This document shows positions 7,734 to 18,654 of a stretch of DNA of 55,168 bases, one piece after another. Numbering within the stretch: position 1 is the stretch's first letter; each line of letters starts with the position of its first letter. The position numbers and the translations under genes were made by a program. Below the pieces are notes generated by a model. That model made no database searches and was not told the DNA's origin. It saw only the letters and a list, made by a program, of their open reading frames with translations. Source of the stretch: Halorubrum sp. Hd13 (GTDB taxonomy: Archaea; Halobacteriota; Halobacteria; Halobacteriales; Haloferacaceae). The stretch is taken from NCBI RefSeq assembly GCF_002252755.1, contig NZ_NHOY01000051.1:1-55168 (forward strand), in the 5' to 3' direction.

Positions 7734-7806
7734 CGCCCGGAGCGGGATTTGAACCCGCGTCACGACCGTGACAGGGTCGTATGATGGGCCACTACACCAT
7801 CCGGGC
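7734..7806 (-). tRNA. tRNA-Asp (anticodon GTC), copy 2
   Basis: This gene is identical to tRNA-Asp copy 1 over all 73 nt and lies upstream of it in transcription. Only 29 nt separate the two, so they are probably processed from one precursor. A TATA-like sequence (aaataaggc read on the plus strand, about 7836-7844) lies about 30 nt upstream. Confidence 0.95.
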
Positions 7807-8068
7807 TTGTCGCAGTCATTCGTACCCCTGTCTGGCAAATAAGGCTTGTCATCGCCGGCGACGATGGGGACGGGTGACAGGGCGAGACGGCCGGCCGCGT
7901 CGCCGCTCGCGGCGGTAGCCTTTTGTATAATACCCGCATGAGTGTGAGTATCGCACGCCCCCGTCGTCGTGAGCCGCGCGCGGCGGAGCCGGTTGGCAAG
8001 TCTTATGTCGCTGGCGCATATAGCGATCTGTAGTATCTCGTGATAGCTTCTTTCAATAACCACCACCC
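7807..8068. promoter_or_regulatory. Divergent promoter region between tRNA-Asp and the RNA polymerase operon
   Basis: AT-rich candidates for the rpo operon are ttttgtataatac (7921-7933) and tcttatgtc (8001-8009), and there is a palindromic gcgcatatagcg (8014-8025). The larger AT-rich run near 8045-8060 abuts the rpoH start. A 31-codon frame at 7938 ending in TAG has no support as a gene. Confidence 0.5.
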
Positions 8069-8296
8069 ATGGTAGACGTAAGCCAACACGAACTCGTCCC
8101 GGACCACGTCCTCCTCGACGACGACGAGGTCGACGAAGTCCTGGCGGAGTACGACGTGAAACGGACGAACCTACCGAAGATCAAACGCACGGATCCCGCG
8201 ATCCCCGACGAGGCCGAGGTCGGCGACGTGGTGAAGATCGTTCGAAACTCCCGCACGACGGAGGAAGCGGTCGTGTACCGATTAGTCGTCTCATGA
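8069..8296 (+). CDS. rpoH: DNA-directed RNA polymerase subunit H
   Basis: The 75-residue protein matches archaeal RpoH (homologue of the C-terminal domain of eukaryotic Rpb5). It begins with ELVPDHVLL and includes the conserved [11 protein letters not shown] core and the C-terminal EAVVYRLVV. It binds near the jaw of the polymerase. It opens the operon and overlaps rpoB'' by ATGA, which indicates translational coupling. Confidence 0.97.
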   Translation: MVDVSQHELVPDHVLLDDDEVDEVLAEYDVKRTNLPKIKRTDPAIPDEAEVGDVVKIVRNSRTTEEAVVYRLVVS

Positions 8297-9858
8297 ACAG
8301 GCAAGACCGACGCGTGGTTTCACGCGAGTACTTCTCCGACGAACGGCTGGCCGAACACCACTTCCGATCGTTCAACAACTTCCTCGACCGCGGCATGCAG
8401 GAAGTCGTCGACGAGAAGGAGACGATCGAGACCGACATCGGTGACAAGGAGGGCCAAGAGCCCGTCTACGTCGAACTCGGCGACGTGCGGATGGTCACCC
8501 CGCGCGTTCGCGAGGCCGACGGCTCGGAGGAGCTGCTGTACCCGCAGGAGGCCCGCCTGCGGAACATCACCTACTCGGCGCCCGTCTTCATGGAGATGTC
8601 CATCGTTCGCGGCGGCGAAGACGAGCCCGAACAGGTCGTCGACACCACCGAGACGAAGGTCGGCCGGATGCCGATCATGGTCGGCTCGGACAAGTGTAAC
8701 ATGGCCGGCTTCTCGGACGAGGAGCTCATCGACATCGGCGAGGACCCCGTCGACCCCGGCGGTTACTTCATCGTCAACGGCTCCGAGCGCGTGCTGATGA
8801 CCTCGGAGGACCTCGCGCCGAACAAGATCCTCGCGGAGTACGACTCGAAGTACGGCGACGAGATCCAGGTCGCGAAGACGTTCTCCCAGCGCCGCGGCTA
8901 CCGCGCGCTGGTGCTGTGCGAGCGCAACCGCGAGGGGCTGCTCGAAGTGTCGTTCCCGTCCGTCTCGGGCTCGATCGACTTCGTGACCCTCGTCCGCGCG
9001 CTCGGACTGGAGTCGGACGAGGAGATCGTCCACCGCGTCTCGGACGACCCCGAGATCGTGAAGTTCATGCTGGAGAACTTGGAGGAGGCGGAGGTGCAGA
9101 CGACCGAGGAGGCCATCGAGACCCTCGGCGAGCGCGTCGCCTCCGGCCAGGGGAAGAACTACCAGCTCAAGCGGGCGAACTACGTCATCGACCGCTACCT
9201 CCTGCCGCACCTCCACGAGGAGGGCGTCGAGGAGGAGGACGTCCGGATCAACAAGGCGTACTACCTCTGCCGGATGGCCGAGGCGTGTTTCGAGCTCGCC
9301 TTGAACCGCCGCGAGTCCGACGACAAGGACCACTACGCCAACAAGCGCCTGAAGGTCTCCGGCGACCTGATGCGCGACCTGTTCCGGACCGCCCTGAACA
9401 AGCTGGCGCGCGACGTGAAGTACCAGCTGGAGCGCGCGAACATGCGGAACCGGCAGCTCACGGTCAACACGGTCGTTCGCTCGGACGTGCTGACCGAGCG
9501 GCTCGAACACCCGATCGCGACCGGGAACTGGGTGGGCGGTCGCTCGGGCGTCTCCCAGCTCGTCGACCGGACGGACTACATGGGCGTGCTCTCGCACCTG
9601 CGGCGCCTGCGCTCGCCGCTGTCGCGGTCGCAGCCGCACTTCGAGGCGCGGGACCTCCACGCGACCCAGTGGGGTCGCATCTGTCCCTCCGAGACGCCGG
9701 AGGGGCCGAACTGCGGGCTCGTGAAGAACTTCGCGCAGTCGATGGAGCTGTCGCAGACGGTCGAGGACGAACAGGGGCTGAAACGAGAACTGGCGTCGAT
9801 GGGTGTCGAGGGGATCCCCGGCATCGAGGGCGTCGAACGACAGACGGCGGACGACTAA
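8293..9858 (+). CDS. rpoB2: RNA polymerase subunit B'' (N-terminal half of the beta-like subunit)
   Basis: This 521-residue protein is the N-terminal half of the second-largest subunit, which is split in haloarchaea. Visible signatures are [22 protein letters not shown], the lobe and fork regions, and near the end the fork motif [20 protein letters not shown] with [24 protein letters not shown]. The split from B' falls just after this, at the usual place. The stop is followed one base later by the B' ATG. Confidence 0.97.
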   Translation: MNRQDRRVVSREYFSDERLAEHHFRSFNNFLDRGMQEVVDEKETIETDIGDKEGQEPVYVELGDVRMVTPRVREADGSEELLYPQEARLRNITYSAPVFMEMSIVRGGEDEPEQVVDTTETKVGRMPIMVGSDKCNMAGFSDEELIDIGEDPVDPGGYFIVNGSERVLMTSEDLAPNKILAEYDSKYGDEIQVAKTFSQRRGYRALVLCERNREGLLEVSFPSVSGSIDFVTLVRALGLESDEEIVHRVSDDPEIVKFMLENLEEAEVQTTEEAIETLGERVASGQGKNYQLKRANYVIDRYLLPHLHEEGVEEEDVRINKAYYLCRMAEACFELALNRRESDDKDHYANKRLKVSGDLMRDLFRTALNKLARDVKYQLERANMRNRQLTVNTVVRSDVLTERLEHPIATGNWVGGRSGVSQLVDRTDYMGVLSHLRRLRSPLSRSQPHFEARDLHATQWGRICPSETPEGPNCGLVKNFAQSMELSQTVEDEQGLKRELASMGVEGIPGIEGVERQTADD

Positions 9859-9859
9859 T

Positions 9860-11689
9860 ATGGCTCAGGCAGAACGCGAAGCGAAGGTGTACGTCAACGG
9901 GAGCCTCGTCGGGACCCATCCGGACCCCGAGGCCCTCGCCGAACAGATCCGCGAGGCGCGCCGCCGTGGCGATGTCTCCGACATGGTGAACGTCTCGGTC
10001 AGGGACCGGACCCAAGAAGTGATCGTCAACGCGGACGCGGGGCGGGCCCGCCGGCCGCTGATCGTCGTCGAGAACGGCGAGCCGCTGCTCGGCGACGAGG
10101 AGATCGAGGCGCTCGAGCGCGGCGACATCGAGTTCGAGGACCTCATCGACCGCGGCTACGTCGAGTTCATCGACGCCGAGGAGGAGGAGGACATCCTCGT
10201 CGCCGTCGACGAGGAGGACGTGACCGAGGACCACACGCACCTCGAGATCGACCCGCAGCTCGTGTTCGGTATCGGCGCGGGGATGATCCCGTACCCCGAG
10301 CACAACGCGAGCCCGCGCATCACGATGGGCGCGGGGATGATGAAGCAGTCGCTCGGGCTTCCCTCCGCCAACTACCGGATCCGGCCTGACACGCGTCAGC
10401 ACCTGCTGCACTACCCGCAGCTGGCGATGGTGAAGACGCAGACGTCCGACCAGATCAGCTTCGACAAGCGGCCGGCGGCGCAGAACTTCGTCGTCGCCGT
10501 GATGTCCTACGAGGGGTTCAACATCGAGGACGCGCTGGTGATGAACCAGGGCTCCGTCGACCGCGCGCTCACCCGCTCGCACTTCTTCCGGACCTACGAG
10601 GGCGAGGAGCGCCGGTACCCCGGCGGTCAAGAGGACCGCTTCGAGATCCCCGACCAGGACGTCCGCGGCGCGCGCGGCGAGGAGGCGTACACCCACCTCG
10701 ACGAGGACGGCCTGGTCAACCCCGAGACGAAGGTGGACGAGTCCTCGGTACTCCTGGGCAAGACCAGCCCGCCGCGCTTCCTGGAGGAGCCCGACGACAT
10801 GGGCGGGCTCTCCCCGCAGAAGCGCCGGGAGACCTCGGTCACGATGCGCTCGGGCGAGTCGGGCGTCGTCGACACCGTGACGCTGATGGAGGGCGAGGAC
10901 GGCTCCAAGCTCTCGAAGGTGAAGGTTCGCGACCAGCGCGTCCCCGAGCTGGGCGACAAGTTCGCGTCCCGCCACGGCCAGAAGGGCGTCGTCGGCCACC
11001 TCGCTCCGCAGGAGGACATGCCGTTCACCGAGGAGGGGGTCGTCCCCGACCTCGTGATGAACCCGCACGCCCTGCCGTCCCGGATGACGGTCGGCCACGT
11101 GCTGGAGATGCTCGGCGGCAAGGTCGGTTCGCTCCGCGGCTCGCGGGTCGACGGCACGCCGTTCCAGGGCGAAGACGAGGAGGAGCTCCGCGAGGGGCTC
11201 GAGGAACACGGATTCAAGTCCTCCGGCAAGGAGGTCATGTACTCCGGCGTCACCGGCGAGAAGATCGACGCGGAGATCTTCGTCGGGACGATCTTCTACC
11301 ACAAGCTGTACCACATGGTGTCGAACAAGCTCCACGCTCGCTCGCGCGGGCCGGTCCAGGTGCTCACGCGCCAGCCGACCGAGGGGCGCGCCCGCGAGGG
11401 CGGCCTGCGCGTCGGTGAGATGGAGCGCGACACGATCATCGGCCACGGCGCGTCGATGGTGCTCAACGAGCGGCTGTTAGAGTCGTCCGACGCCGAGACG
11501 GTCCACGTCTCCGCGGAGACGGGGCTCGTCGCCGTCGAGGACCGCGAACAGCGCCGGGTGTACGACCCGGTCACGGGCGACGAGGACGACATCCACGAGC
11601 TCGAAGTGAGCTACGCGTTCAAGCTCCTGCTCGACGAGATGATCGCCCTGGGAATCCGACCGAAGCTCGAACTGGAGGACGCTATTTAA
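9860..11689 (+). CDS. rpoB1: RNA polymerase subunit B' (C-terminal half of the beta-like subunit)
   Basis: The 609-residue protein carries the catalytic-side half of the beta-like subunit. It shows [15 protein letters not shown], the active-site region [34 protein letters not shown], and the clamp-associated C terminus with [14 protein letters not shown] start it at ATG 9860 ([10 protein letters not shown]) because it follows the B'' stop directly; longer frames upstream overlap B''. The A' ATG follows its TAA without a gap. Confidence 0.97.
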   Translation: MAQAEREAKVYVNGSLVGTHPDPEALAEQIREARRRGDVSDMVNVSVRDRTQEVIVNADAGRARRPLIVVENGEPLLGDEEIEALERGDIEFEDLIDRGYVEFIDAEEEEDILVAVDEEDVTEDHTHLEIDPQLVFGIGAGMIPYPEHNASPRITMGAGMMKQSLGLPSANYRIRPDTRQHLLHYPQLAMVKTQTSDQISFDKRPAAQNFVVAVMSYEGFNIEDALVMNQGSVDRALTRSHFFRTYEGEERRYPGGQEDRFEIPDQDVRGARGEEAYTHLDEDGLVNPETKVDESSVLLGKTSPPRFLEEPDDMGGLSPQKRRETSVTMRSGESGVVDTVTLMEGEDGSKLSKVKVRDQRVPELGDKFASRHGQKGVVGHLAPQEDMPFTEEGVVPDLVMNPHALPSRMTVGHVLEMLGGKVGSLRGSRVDGTPFQGEDEEELREGLEEHGFKSSGKEVMYSGVTGEKIDAEIFVGTIFYHKLYHMVSNKLHARSRGPVQVLTRQPTEGRAREGGLRVGEMERDTIIGHGASMVLNERLLESSDAETVHVSAETGLVAVEDREQRRVYDPVTGDEDDIHELEVSYAFKLLLDEMIALGIRPKLELEDAI

Positions 11690-14617
11690 ATGTCAATGCA
11701 AACACCGAAAGTGCTCGGCGGCATCGACTTCGGCCTCATGGACCCGGAAACGTACCGGGACATGTCGGCGACGAAGGTGATCACGGCCGACACGTACGAC
11801 GACGACGGCTACCCGATCGACATGGGGCTGATGGACCCGCGGCTCGGCGTCATCGACCCCGGCCTGGAGTGCCGGACCTGCGGCTCCCACTCCGGCTCCT
11901 GTAACGGTCACTTCGGCCACATCGAGCTGGCCGCGCCCGTCATCCACGTGGGCTTCACGAAGCTCATCCGGCGCCTGCTCCGCTCGACGTGCCGCGAGTG
12001 CGGCCGACTCGCCCTGGACGAGGCGCAGCGCGACGAGTTCCGCGACCGCTACGAGCGGGCGAAGGAGCTCGGCGACGACGAGCACGACGTGCTGAAGGCC
12101 GCCGTCCGGCAGGCCCGGAAGGCGTCGACGTGCCCGTTCTGCGGCGAGCCGCAGGCGGACATCAAACACGAGAAGCCGACCACCTACTACGAGGTGCAGG
12201 ACGTGCTCTCGGGCGACTACTCCGAGCGGATCGCGGCCGCGATGCAGCCCGACGAGGAGGAGGACGACCCGGGGACCTCCCCGCAGGAGCTCGCCGAGAA
12301 GACCGACATCGCCTTAGACCGGATCAACGATATCATGGCCGGCGAGTTCCGCCCGCGCAAGGAGGACCGCCGGTCCATCGAGAAGGCGCTCGACGTCGAC
12401 CTCACCGAGGAGGACATGAACAAGCTGATGCCCTCGGACATCCGCGACTGGTTCGAGGACATCCCGAACGAGGACTTAGAGGTCCTCGGCATCGACGCGG
12501 AGGACTCCCGGCCGGAGTGGATGATCCTAACGGTCCTCCCCGTCCCGCCGGTGACCACGCGCCCGTCCATCACGCTCGACAACGGCCAGCGCTCCGAAGA
12601 CGACCTCACGCACAAGCTGGTCGACATCATCCGGATCAACCAGCGGTTCATGGAGAACCGCGAGGCGGGCGCCCCGCAGCTGATCATCGAGGACCTCTGG
12701 GAGCTGCTCCAGTACCACGTCACCACGTTCGTCGACAACGAGATCAGCGGGACCCCGCCGGCGAGACACCGCTCCGGCCGCCCCCTCAAGACGCTCAGCC
12801 AGCGGCTGAAGGGGAAGGAGGGCCGCTTCCGCGGCTCGCTGTCCGGGAAGCGCGTCAACTTCTCCGCTCGGACCGTCATCTCGCCGGACCCGACCCTCTC
12901 GCTGAACGAGGTCGGCGTGCCGGACCGCGTCGCCAAGGAGATGACGCAGACGCTCAACGTCACCGAGCGCAACGTCGAGGAGGCGCGCCAGTACGTCCGG
13001 AACGGCCCGGAGGCGCACCCCGGCGCGAACTACGTCCGACGACCTGACGGGCGTCGCCTGAAGGTGACCGAGAAGAACTGCGAGGAGCTCGCCGAGAAGG
13101 TGGAGGCCGACTGGGAGGTCAACCGGCACCTCGTCGACGGCGATATCGTGATCTTCAACCGGCAGCCCTCGCTGCACCGGATGTCCATCATGGCCCACGA
13201 GGTCGTGGTGATGCCGTACAAGACGTTCCGGCTCAACACCGTCGTCTGCCCGCCGTACAACGCCGACTTCGACGGCGACGAGATGAACATGCACGCGCTC
13301 CAGAACGAGGAGGCCCGCGCCGAGGCGCGCGTCCTCATGCGCGTGCAAGAACAGATCCTCTCGCCGCGGTTCGGCGGGAACATCATCGGCGCGATCCAGG
13401 ACCACATCTCCGGGACGTACCTGCTCACGCACTCGAACCCCGAGTTCACCGAGACGCAGGCGCTCGACCTGCTCCGGGCGACGCGAGTGGACGAGCTCCC
13501 CGAGGCCGACGGCGTCGACGACGACGGCCGCGACTACTGGACCGGCCGGACGCTGTTCTCCGAGCTGCTGCCCGACGACCTCACGCTGCACTTCTCGTCG
13601 TCGACCGGCGACGACGTCGTCATCGAGAACGGCCAGCTGGTCGAGGGGACGATCGACGAGGACGCGGTCGGCGCCTTCGGCGGCGAAGTCGTCGACACCC
13701 TCACCAAGGAGTACGGCGAGACGCGCTCGCGCGTGTTCATCAACGAGATCGCGTCGCTCGCGATGCGCGCGATCATGCACTTCGGCTTCTCGATCGGGAT
13801 CGACGACGAGTCGATCCCGCCGGAGGCCGAAGAGCAGGTCGACGACGCGATCGAGAGCGCGTACGACCGCGTCCAAGAGCTGATCGCGACGTACGAGGCC
13901 GGCGAGCTGGAGTCGCTGCCGGGCCGCGGCGTCGACGAGACCCTGGAGATGAAGATCATGCAGACGCTCGGAAAGGCCCGCGACTCGGCCGGGGAGATCG
14001 CCGACCAGCACTTCGGCGACGACAACCCGGCGGTCGTGATGGCCCGCTCCGGCGCGCGTGGCTCGATGCTGAACCTGACGCAGATGGCCGGCTCCGTCGG
14101 TCAGCAGGCGGTCCGCGGCGAGCGGATCAACCGCGGCTACGAGGACCGGACGCTCTCTCACTACAAGGAGAACGACCTCTCCGCGGAGGCGCACGGCTTC
14201 GTCGAGAACTCCTACCGCGGCGGGCTCACGCCCGAGGAGTTCTTCTTCCACGCGATGGGGGGCCGCGAGGGGCTGGTCGACACGGCGGTCCGGACCTCCA
14301 AGTCCGGCTACCTGCAGCGCCGCCTCATCAACGCGCTCTCCGAGCTGGAGGCGCAGTACGACGGCACGGTCCGAGACACCTCGGGCCGGATCGTCCAGTT
14401 CGAGTTCGGCGAGGACGGCACCTCGCCGGTGAAGGTGTCCTCCGGCGAGGGCGACGGCATCGACGTGGACGACATCGTCGACCGCGTCGTCGACTCCGAG
14501 TTCGACTCCGACGACGAGAAGGAGCGGTTCCTCGGCGAGCGCACGCCGCCGACGAACCTGTCGGAGCACGCCGGACCCGGCCTGAACAAGGCCTCGGGGG
14601 TGGAGTCGGATGACTGA
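11690..14617 (+). CDS. rpoA1: RNA polymerase subunit A' (N-terminal part of the beta'-like subunit)
   Basis: This 975-residue protein holds the catalytic centre. The Mg-binding motif NADFDGDEM is at about residues 524-532. The N-terminal zinc site [17 protein letters not shown] and the second site CRECG ... CPFCG are present, as are the bridge-helix region and the RKEDRRS and [14 protein letters not shown] signatures. As in all archaea the beta'-like chain is divided before the trigger loop. It overlaps A'' by 8 bp. Confidence 0.97.
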   Translation: MSMQTPKVLGGIDFGLMDPETYRDMSATKVITADTYDDDGYPIDMGLMDPRLGVIDPGLECRTCGSHSGSCNGHFGHIELAAPVIHVGFTKLIRRLLRSTCRECGRLALDEAQRDEFRDRYERAKELGDDEHDVLKAAVRQARKASTCPFCGEPQADIKHEKPTTYYEVQDVLSGDYSERIAAAMQPDEEEDDPGTSPQELAEKTDIALDRINDIMAGEFRPRKEDRRSIEKALDVDLTEEDMNKLMPSDIRDWFEDIPNEDLEVLGIDAEDSRPEWMILTVLPVPPVTTRPSITLDNGQRSEDDLTHKLVDIIRINQRFMENREAGAPQLIIEDLWELLQYHVTTFVDNEISGTPPARHRSGRPLKTLSQRLKGKEGRFRGSLSGKRVNFSARTVISPDPTLSLNEVGVPDRVAKEMTQTLNVTERNVEEARQYVRNGPEAHPGANYVRRPDGRRLKVTEKNCEELAEKVEADWEVNRHLVDGDIVIFNRQPSLHRMSIMAHEVVVMPYKTFRLNTVVCPPYNADFDGDEMNMHALQNEEARAEARVLMRVQEQILSPRFGGNIIGAIQDHISGTYLLTHSNPEFTETQALDLLRATRVDELPEADGVDDDGRDYWTGRTLFSELLPDDLTLHFSSSTGDDVVIENGQLVEGTIDEDAVGAFGGEVVDTLTKEYGETRSRVFINEIASLAMRAIMHFGFSIGIDDESIPPEAEEQVDDAIESAYDRVQELIATYEAGELESLPGRGVDETLEMKIMQTLGKARDSAGEIADQHFGDDNPAVVMARSGARGSMLNLTQMAGSVGQQAVRGERINRGYEDRTLSHYKENDLSAEAHGFVENSYRGGLTPEEFFFHAMGGREGLVDTAVRTSKSGYLQRRLINALSELEAQYDGTVRDTSGRIVQFEFGEDGTSPVKVSSGEGDGIDVDDIVDRVVDSEFDSDDEKERFLGERTPPTNLSEHAGPGLNKASGVESDD

Positions 14618-15824
14618 GTACGACCACGTCACCGACGACATGGAGGCGGTCGTGGAGGCGACCGAGCTGCCCAGCCGCCTCAAAGACGAGGTGTACGAGG
14701 CGCTCGAGAAGAAGGGCGAAGAGACCGGCGAGATCACGGTCGAGCAGGCCACCGAGGTCGCGACGGGCGTCGAGAACCGCTACGTCGAGACGCGCGTGGA
14801 CCCGCTCGACCCCGTCGGCACCGTCTCCGCGCAGTCGATCGGCGAGCCCGGAACGCAGATGACGATGAACACGTTCCACTACGCCGGCGTCGCGGAGATC
14901 GACGTCACGCAGGGGCTCCCCCGGCTCATCGAGCTGGTGGACGCCCGGAAGACGCCGGACACGCCGATGATGACCGTCCACCTCGAGGGCGAGTACGCGA
15001 CGGACCGCGAGAAGGCCCACGAGGTCGTCTGGTCCATCGAGGCGACGCGCATCCTCGCGCTCGGCGACGTGTCGACGAACGTCGCCGACATGCTGGTGCG
15101 GATCGACCTGAACGACGACACCCTGCTCGAGCGGTGGCCGACCCACTCCGATCCCTCGGAGGTCGCCGAGATCATCGCCGAGACGATCGAGGACTCGCTC
15201 GGCGTCGACACCCGGCAGTCGGGCACCGTCATCGAGTTCGGCCCCGGAGAGCCGAGCTACCGCGAGCTGCTCCAGCTCGTCGAGCGGCTCCGGGAGATAG
15301 TGTTCAAAGGGATCGAAGAGATCGAGCGCGTCGTCATCCGGAAAGAGGAGATCGACGGCGACGAGGAGTTCGTCCTCTACACCGAGGGATCGGCGTTCGG
15401 CGACACTCTCGACATCGAGGGCGTCGACGCCTCGCGCACGACGTGTAACAACATCCACGAGATCTACCGCAACCTCGGCGTCGAGGCGGCCCGCGAGACG
15501 ATCATCGACGAGACGAAGAACACGCTCGAAGAGCAGGGGCTCGACGACGTGAACGTCCGCCACCTGATGCTCGTGGCGGACATGATGACGACCAACGGCG
15601 AGATCGACTCGATCGGCCGCCACGGCATCTCGGGATCGAAGGACTCCGTGCTCGCGCGCGCGGCGTTCGAGGTGACGGTCAACCACCTGCTCGACGCCGC
15701 GATCCACGGCGAGTACGACGAGCTCGACGGCGTCATCGAGAACGTCATCGCCGGCAAGCCGATCTCGCTCGGCACCGGCGACGTCGACCTCCGGATGGGG
15801 TCACGCGTCGTGGGCGACGACTGA
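14610..15824 (+). CDS. rpoA2: RNA polymerase subunit A'' (C-terminal part of the beta'-like subunit)
   Basis: The 404-residue protein begins the C-terminal part of the beta'-like chain and includes the trigger-loop signature [19 protein letters not shown] (about residues 72-90). The jaw and clamp segments follow, ending in the [16 protein letters not shown] region. Its stop and the next start share bases (TGATG), continuing the tightly coupled operon. Confidence 0.97.
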   Translation: MTEYDHVTDDMEAVVEATELPSRLKDEVYEALEKKGEETGEITVEQATEVATGVENRYVETRVDPLDPVGTVSAQSIGEPGTQMTMNTFHYAGVAEIDVTQGLPRLIELVDARKTPDTPMMTVHLEGEYATDREKAHEVVWSIEATRILALGDVSTNVADMLVRIDLNDDTLLERWPTHSDPSEVAEIIAETIEDSLGVDTRQSGTVIEFGPGEPSYRELLQLVERLREIVFKGIEEIERVVIRKEEIDGDEEFVLYTEGSAFGDTLDIEGVDASRTTCNNIHEIYRNLGVEAARETIIDETKNTLEEQGLDDVNVRHLMLVADMMTTNGEIDSIGRHGISGSKDSVLARAAFEVTVNHLLDAAIHGEYDELDGVIENVIAGKPISLGTGDVDLRMGSRVVGDD

Positions 15825-16243
15825 TGTACGTCGAGCTCTCCGACGAGGCGCGGCGCTACATCGGTCGGTTCGACGAGCTGACCGGGGTCGCGCCGAAGGA
15901 CTGCCTCGTGGAGGGCGACCGGCTCGTGTTCCTCGTGCCGGCCGGCGAGATGGCCGCCGCGATCGGACAGGCGGGCGAGACCGTCGAGGAGGCGGAGCGG
16001 CGGCTGGGCAAGTCGGTCGAGCTGGTGGAGGACGCGGACACGCCGGAGGCGTTCGTCTCGAGCGCGCTCGCGCCCGCGGCGGTCAACGCCGTGACCATCT
16101 CCGAGCAGAACGACCGCGTCGCGTACGTCGAGGTGCCGGAGCCGGACCGCGGCGTCGCCATCGGCGCCGACGGGACCAACATCGAGACGGCACGGACGCT
16201 GGCGAAGCGCCACCACGACATCGACGACGTGCAGCTGACGTAG
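15824..16243 (+). CDS. nusA: NusA-like KH-domain transcription factor
   Basis: This is the short archaeal NusA (139 residues) made of two KH domains, without the S1 and NTD parts of bacterial NusA. The first KH core contains PAGEMAAAIGQAGETVEEAERRLGK and the second PDRGVAIGADGTNIETARTLAKRHH, with GxxG-type loops. It probably binds nascent RNA at the polymerase. The start overlaps the A'' stop. Confidence 0.93.
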   Translation: MYVELSDEARRYIGRFDELTGVAPKDCLVEGDRLVFLVPAGEMAAAIGQAGETVEEAERRLGKSVELVEDADTPEAFVSSALAPAAVNAVTISEQNDRVAYVEVPEPDRGVAIGADGTNIETARTLAKRHHDIDDVQLT

Positions 16244-16331
16244 GTCGCGATCCCGCGTCTAGCCGTCCGCGAACGTACGTTCCGTATCCGGGGATCCGCG
16301 CGCTTTTGACCGCGGCTCCGTTTTGTGACCC

Positions 16332-17174
16332 ATGAACCGCAGACGCCTCCTCGCGAGCCTCGGGACCGCAGTCGCGGTCGGGAGCGCCGGCTGTTCCGAC
16401 GACGACGGTGACGGGTCGGGCAACCCGACCGACGACGGGTCCGACCGCCCGTTCACCGACGCGAACTGGCGCGACGGCGACGCGCTCGCGCTCGACGCGC
16501 TCGCCGAGTCCCACGTCGACGCGTTCGTCGACGCGGGCGGCTTCACCCTGTTCTCGACGGCCGAGACGAGTCACGACGGCGACGCGGATCCGACGCCGTG
16601 GCTCCCGTCGCAGGTGTACGAATCGGGCTACGACCTCGAGAACGGTCGCCAGTACGTGAGACAGGAGCTGACGGAGACGGAAGAGCCGGACGTCACGGAG
16701 CTGTACATCGCCGGCGACGAACTGCTGTTCCGGCGGCAGACCGACGGCGAGACGCAGTACGACCGCCAGTCGGTGGACCGCTCGGAGGGCGACCTCGAAG
16801 AGGCGATGCGACAGGAGGCGCTGACGGGGATCCGCGTCGAGGGGGAGACGGAGACCGGCGAGACGCAGTACGAGGGACTGAACCGCTGGAACACGGCGAG
16901 CGACGGGGCGGGCGAAGTCCGCGGCGAGACGACCGCCCGGTTCACCGCCGACGGGTTCGACGGCGACCGGAACATCCCCGAGACCGTCGAGACCGCGTCC
17001 GCGACGGCGCACGTGTACGAAGCCGGCGTCGTCCCGCGGCTGGAACAGTCGTGGGCCGGCGGACACGACGGGGGAGAAGCGACCGTCGACATCGACATCG
17101 ACTACCGCGATCCCGGGGCGGAGATCCCCGAACCCGACTGGGTCGCCGACGCCCGCGAGGCGACGAGCGAGTGA
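16332..17174 (+). CDS. Secreted lipoprotein of unknown function inside the rpo-rps cluster
   Basis: The 280-residue product has an N-terminal RR motif (MNRRRLLASLG), a hydrophobic stretch and lipobox GSAGC (Cys21), then an Asp/Gly/Ser-rich spacer typical of Tat-exported haloarchaeal lipoproteins. The mature domain is acidic, with repeated beta-like segments and no recognised motif. It interrupts the conserved nusA-rpsL order. A T-rich element (cgcttttgac, about 16300-16310) is about 25 nt upstream and may give it its own promoter. Confidence 0.85.
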   Translation: MNRRRLLASLGTAVAVGSAGCSDDDGDGSGNPTDDGSDRPFTDANWRDGDALALDALAESHVDAFVDAGGFTLFSTAETSHDGDADPTPWLPSQVYESGYDLENGRQYVRQELTETEEPDVTELYIAGDELLFRRQTDGETQYDRQSVDRSEGDLEEAMRQEALTGIRVEGETETGETQYEGLNRWNTASDGAGEVRGETTARFTADGFDGDRNIPETVETASATAHVYEAGVVPRLEQSWAGGHDGGEATVDIDIDYRDPGAEIPEPDWVADAREATSE

Positions 17175-17357
17175 TGACGACCGGCGGCGACGGCGACTCG
17201 CGGTCGGCGGCGAACGACGGGCGCTCGCGACGGCTTACCGTCTCAGCGGAGACGAGCGGCGGTCGTTTCGAATGCGCTCGTGGAGAGAAACACTCTCAGA
17301 ACGGACGAGAGGTACCGCTCGGGCGATCTGAGGGCGTTTCGCCGCGTCGAAAGACGA

Positions 17358-17369
17358 CGCTTAAGTAGC
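17358..17369 (+). promoter_or_regulatory. TATA-like element of rpsL
   Basis: The sequence cgcttaagtagc lies 23-34 nt before the rpsL ATG (17392). It suggests that the ribosomal genes have their own leaderless promoter after the lipoprotein gene. Confidence 0.55.
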
Positions 17370-17391
17370 TCCGTTCGGAAGTAGACGTACG

Positions 17392-17820
17392 ATGGCGAAC
17401 GGCAAATACGCGGCCCGTAAGCTCAAACAGGACCGGCAGAAGCGCCGCTGGTCCGACTCCGAGTACGCTCGGCGAGAGCGCGGGCTCAAGAAGAAGTCCG
17501 ACCCCCTCGAGGGCGCCCCACAGGCTCGCGGGATCGTCCTGGAGAAGGTCGGAATCGAAGCAAAGCAGCCGAACTCGGCGATCCGAAAGTGCGTCCGCGT
17601 CCAGCTCATCAAGAACGGGAAGCAGGTCACCGCGTTCTGTCCCGGTGACGGCGCCATCTCGTTCATCGACGAGCACGACGAGGTCACGATCGCCGGGATC
17701 GGCGGGGCTAAGGGTCGCGCGATGGGCGACCTCTCCGGTGTCAACTACAAAGTCGAGAAGGTCAACGGCGTCTCCATGATCGAACTGGTTCGCGGAAACG
17801 CGGAGAAGCCCGTCAGATGA
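17392..17820 (+). CDS. rpsL: Ribosomal protein uS12
   Basis: This 142-residue archaeal/eukaryal-type S12 shows the decoding-site motif [15 protein letters not shown] and the C-terminal RGNAEKPVR. It lies in the 30S decoding centre and helps set accuracy. Its stop overlaps the start of the S7 gene by 4 bp (ATGA). Confidence 0.97.
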   Translation: MANGKYAARKLKQDRQKRRWSDSEYARRERGLKKKSDPLEGAPQARGIVLEKVGIEAKQPNSAIRKCVRVQLIKNGKQVTAFCPGDGAISFIDEHDEVTIAGIGGAKGRAMGDLSGVNYKVEKVNGVSMIELVRGNAEKPVR

Positions 17821-18470
17821 GCGGCGAGGAGACCGAGGCGCCGTCCGACGAGGACGTCGCCGCCGACGAACCGGATCCGGACGCGCCCGCGTCCAGCGAG
17901 GCCGCCAACGAGAACGCCAAGCTGTTCGGCGTCTGGGACGTCACCGAGATCGCCTACGAGGACCCCTCGACGAAACGCTACATGACCGTGACGCCCATCG
18001 CCCACACGATGGGGCGCCACGCGTCGAAGCAGTTCAAGAAGTCCGAGATCTCCCTGGTCGAGCGGCTGATCAACCGCCTGATGCAGACCGACGAGAACAC
18101 GGGCAAGAAGCAGCAGGCGACGCGGATCGTCCGCGACGCCTTCGACATCGTCCACGAACGGACCGAGGAGAACCCGGTGCAGGTCCTCGTTCGCGCGGTC
18201 GAGAACGCCGCGCCGCGGGAGGAGACCGTCCGCCTGAAGTACGGCGGCATCTCCGTCCCCAAGGCGGTCGACGTCGCGCCCCAGCGCCGCGTCGACCAAG
18301 CGCTGCTGTTCATCTCTGACGGCGTCGCCAGCGCGACGTACAAGTCGAGCACCGCCGCCGCCGAGGCGCTCGCCAACGAGCTTACGACCGCTGCCGACTA
18401 CGACGCCGACCGCTCCTACTCCATCTCGCAGAAAGAGGAGCGCGAGCGCGTCGCCGCCGCGGCCCGCTAA
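17817..18470 (+). CDS. rpsG: Ribosomal protein uS7
   Basis: The 217-residue S7 has an acidic N-terminal extension of about 40 residues, as is common in haloarchaea, followed by the S7 core ([39 protein letters not shown]). It assembles the 30S head. It ends the operon here: an EF-2 gene, which often follows rpsG in haloarchaea, is not present within the next 36 kb. Confidence 0.97.
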   Translation: MSGEETEAPSDEDVAADEPDPDAPASSEAANENAKLFGVWDVTEIAYEDPSTKRYMTVTPIAHTMGRHASKQFKKSEISLVERLINRLMQTDENTGKKQQATRIVRDAFDIVHERTEENPVQVLVRAVENAAPREETVRLKYGGISVPKAVDVAPQRRVDQALLFISDGVASATYKSSTAAAEALANELTTAADYDADRSYSISQKEERERVAAAAR

Positions 18471-18654
18471 CGAGGCGGACCTCGGCGAGCCGACCGGCGC
18501 CGAGCGATTCTCTCTCCGCGCCCCCCGAGCGACGGCCTCGTCCGGACCGCGAAGGCTCTGACTCCTGACTCCCGCCGCCTCGTGTCACAGGTCCCGGCGA
18601 GCCTGCGGGTCTGGCAATATTTACTTGTGGGTCCTCCAGAAACACGCTCGCCGT

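Noticed and set aside
7938-8033. 31-codon leader peptide before rpoH
   Set aside because: The ATG is only 5 nt after the best TATA-like box and the codons show no bias.
7290-8066. 258-residue minus-strand frame across the tRNA-Asp genes
   Set aside because: It translates two tRNA genes and their trailer repeats, so the reading is not a protein.
9464-11446. 660-residue minus-strand frame under rpoB''/rpoB'
   Set aside because: It is the antisense of conserved RNA polymerase genes with no independent evidence.
12527-14752. 741-residue minus-strand frame under rpoA'
   Set aside because: It is an antisense shadow of the catalytic subunit gene.
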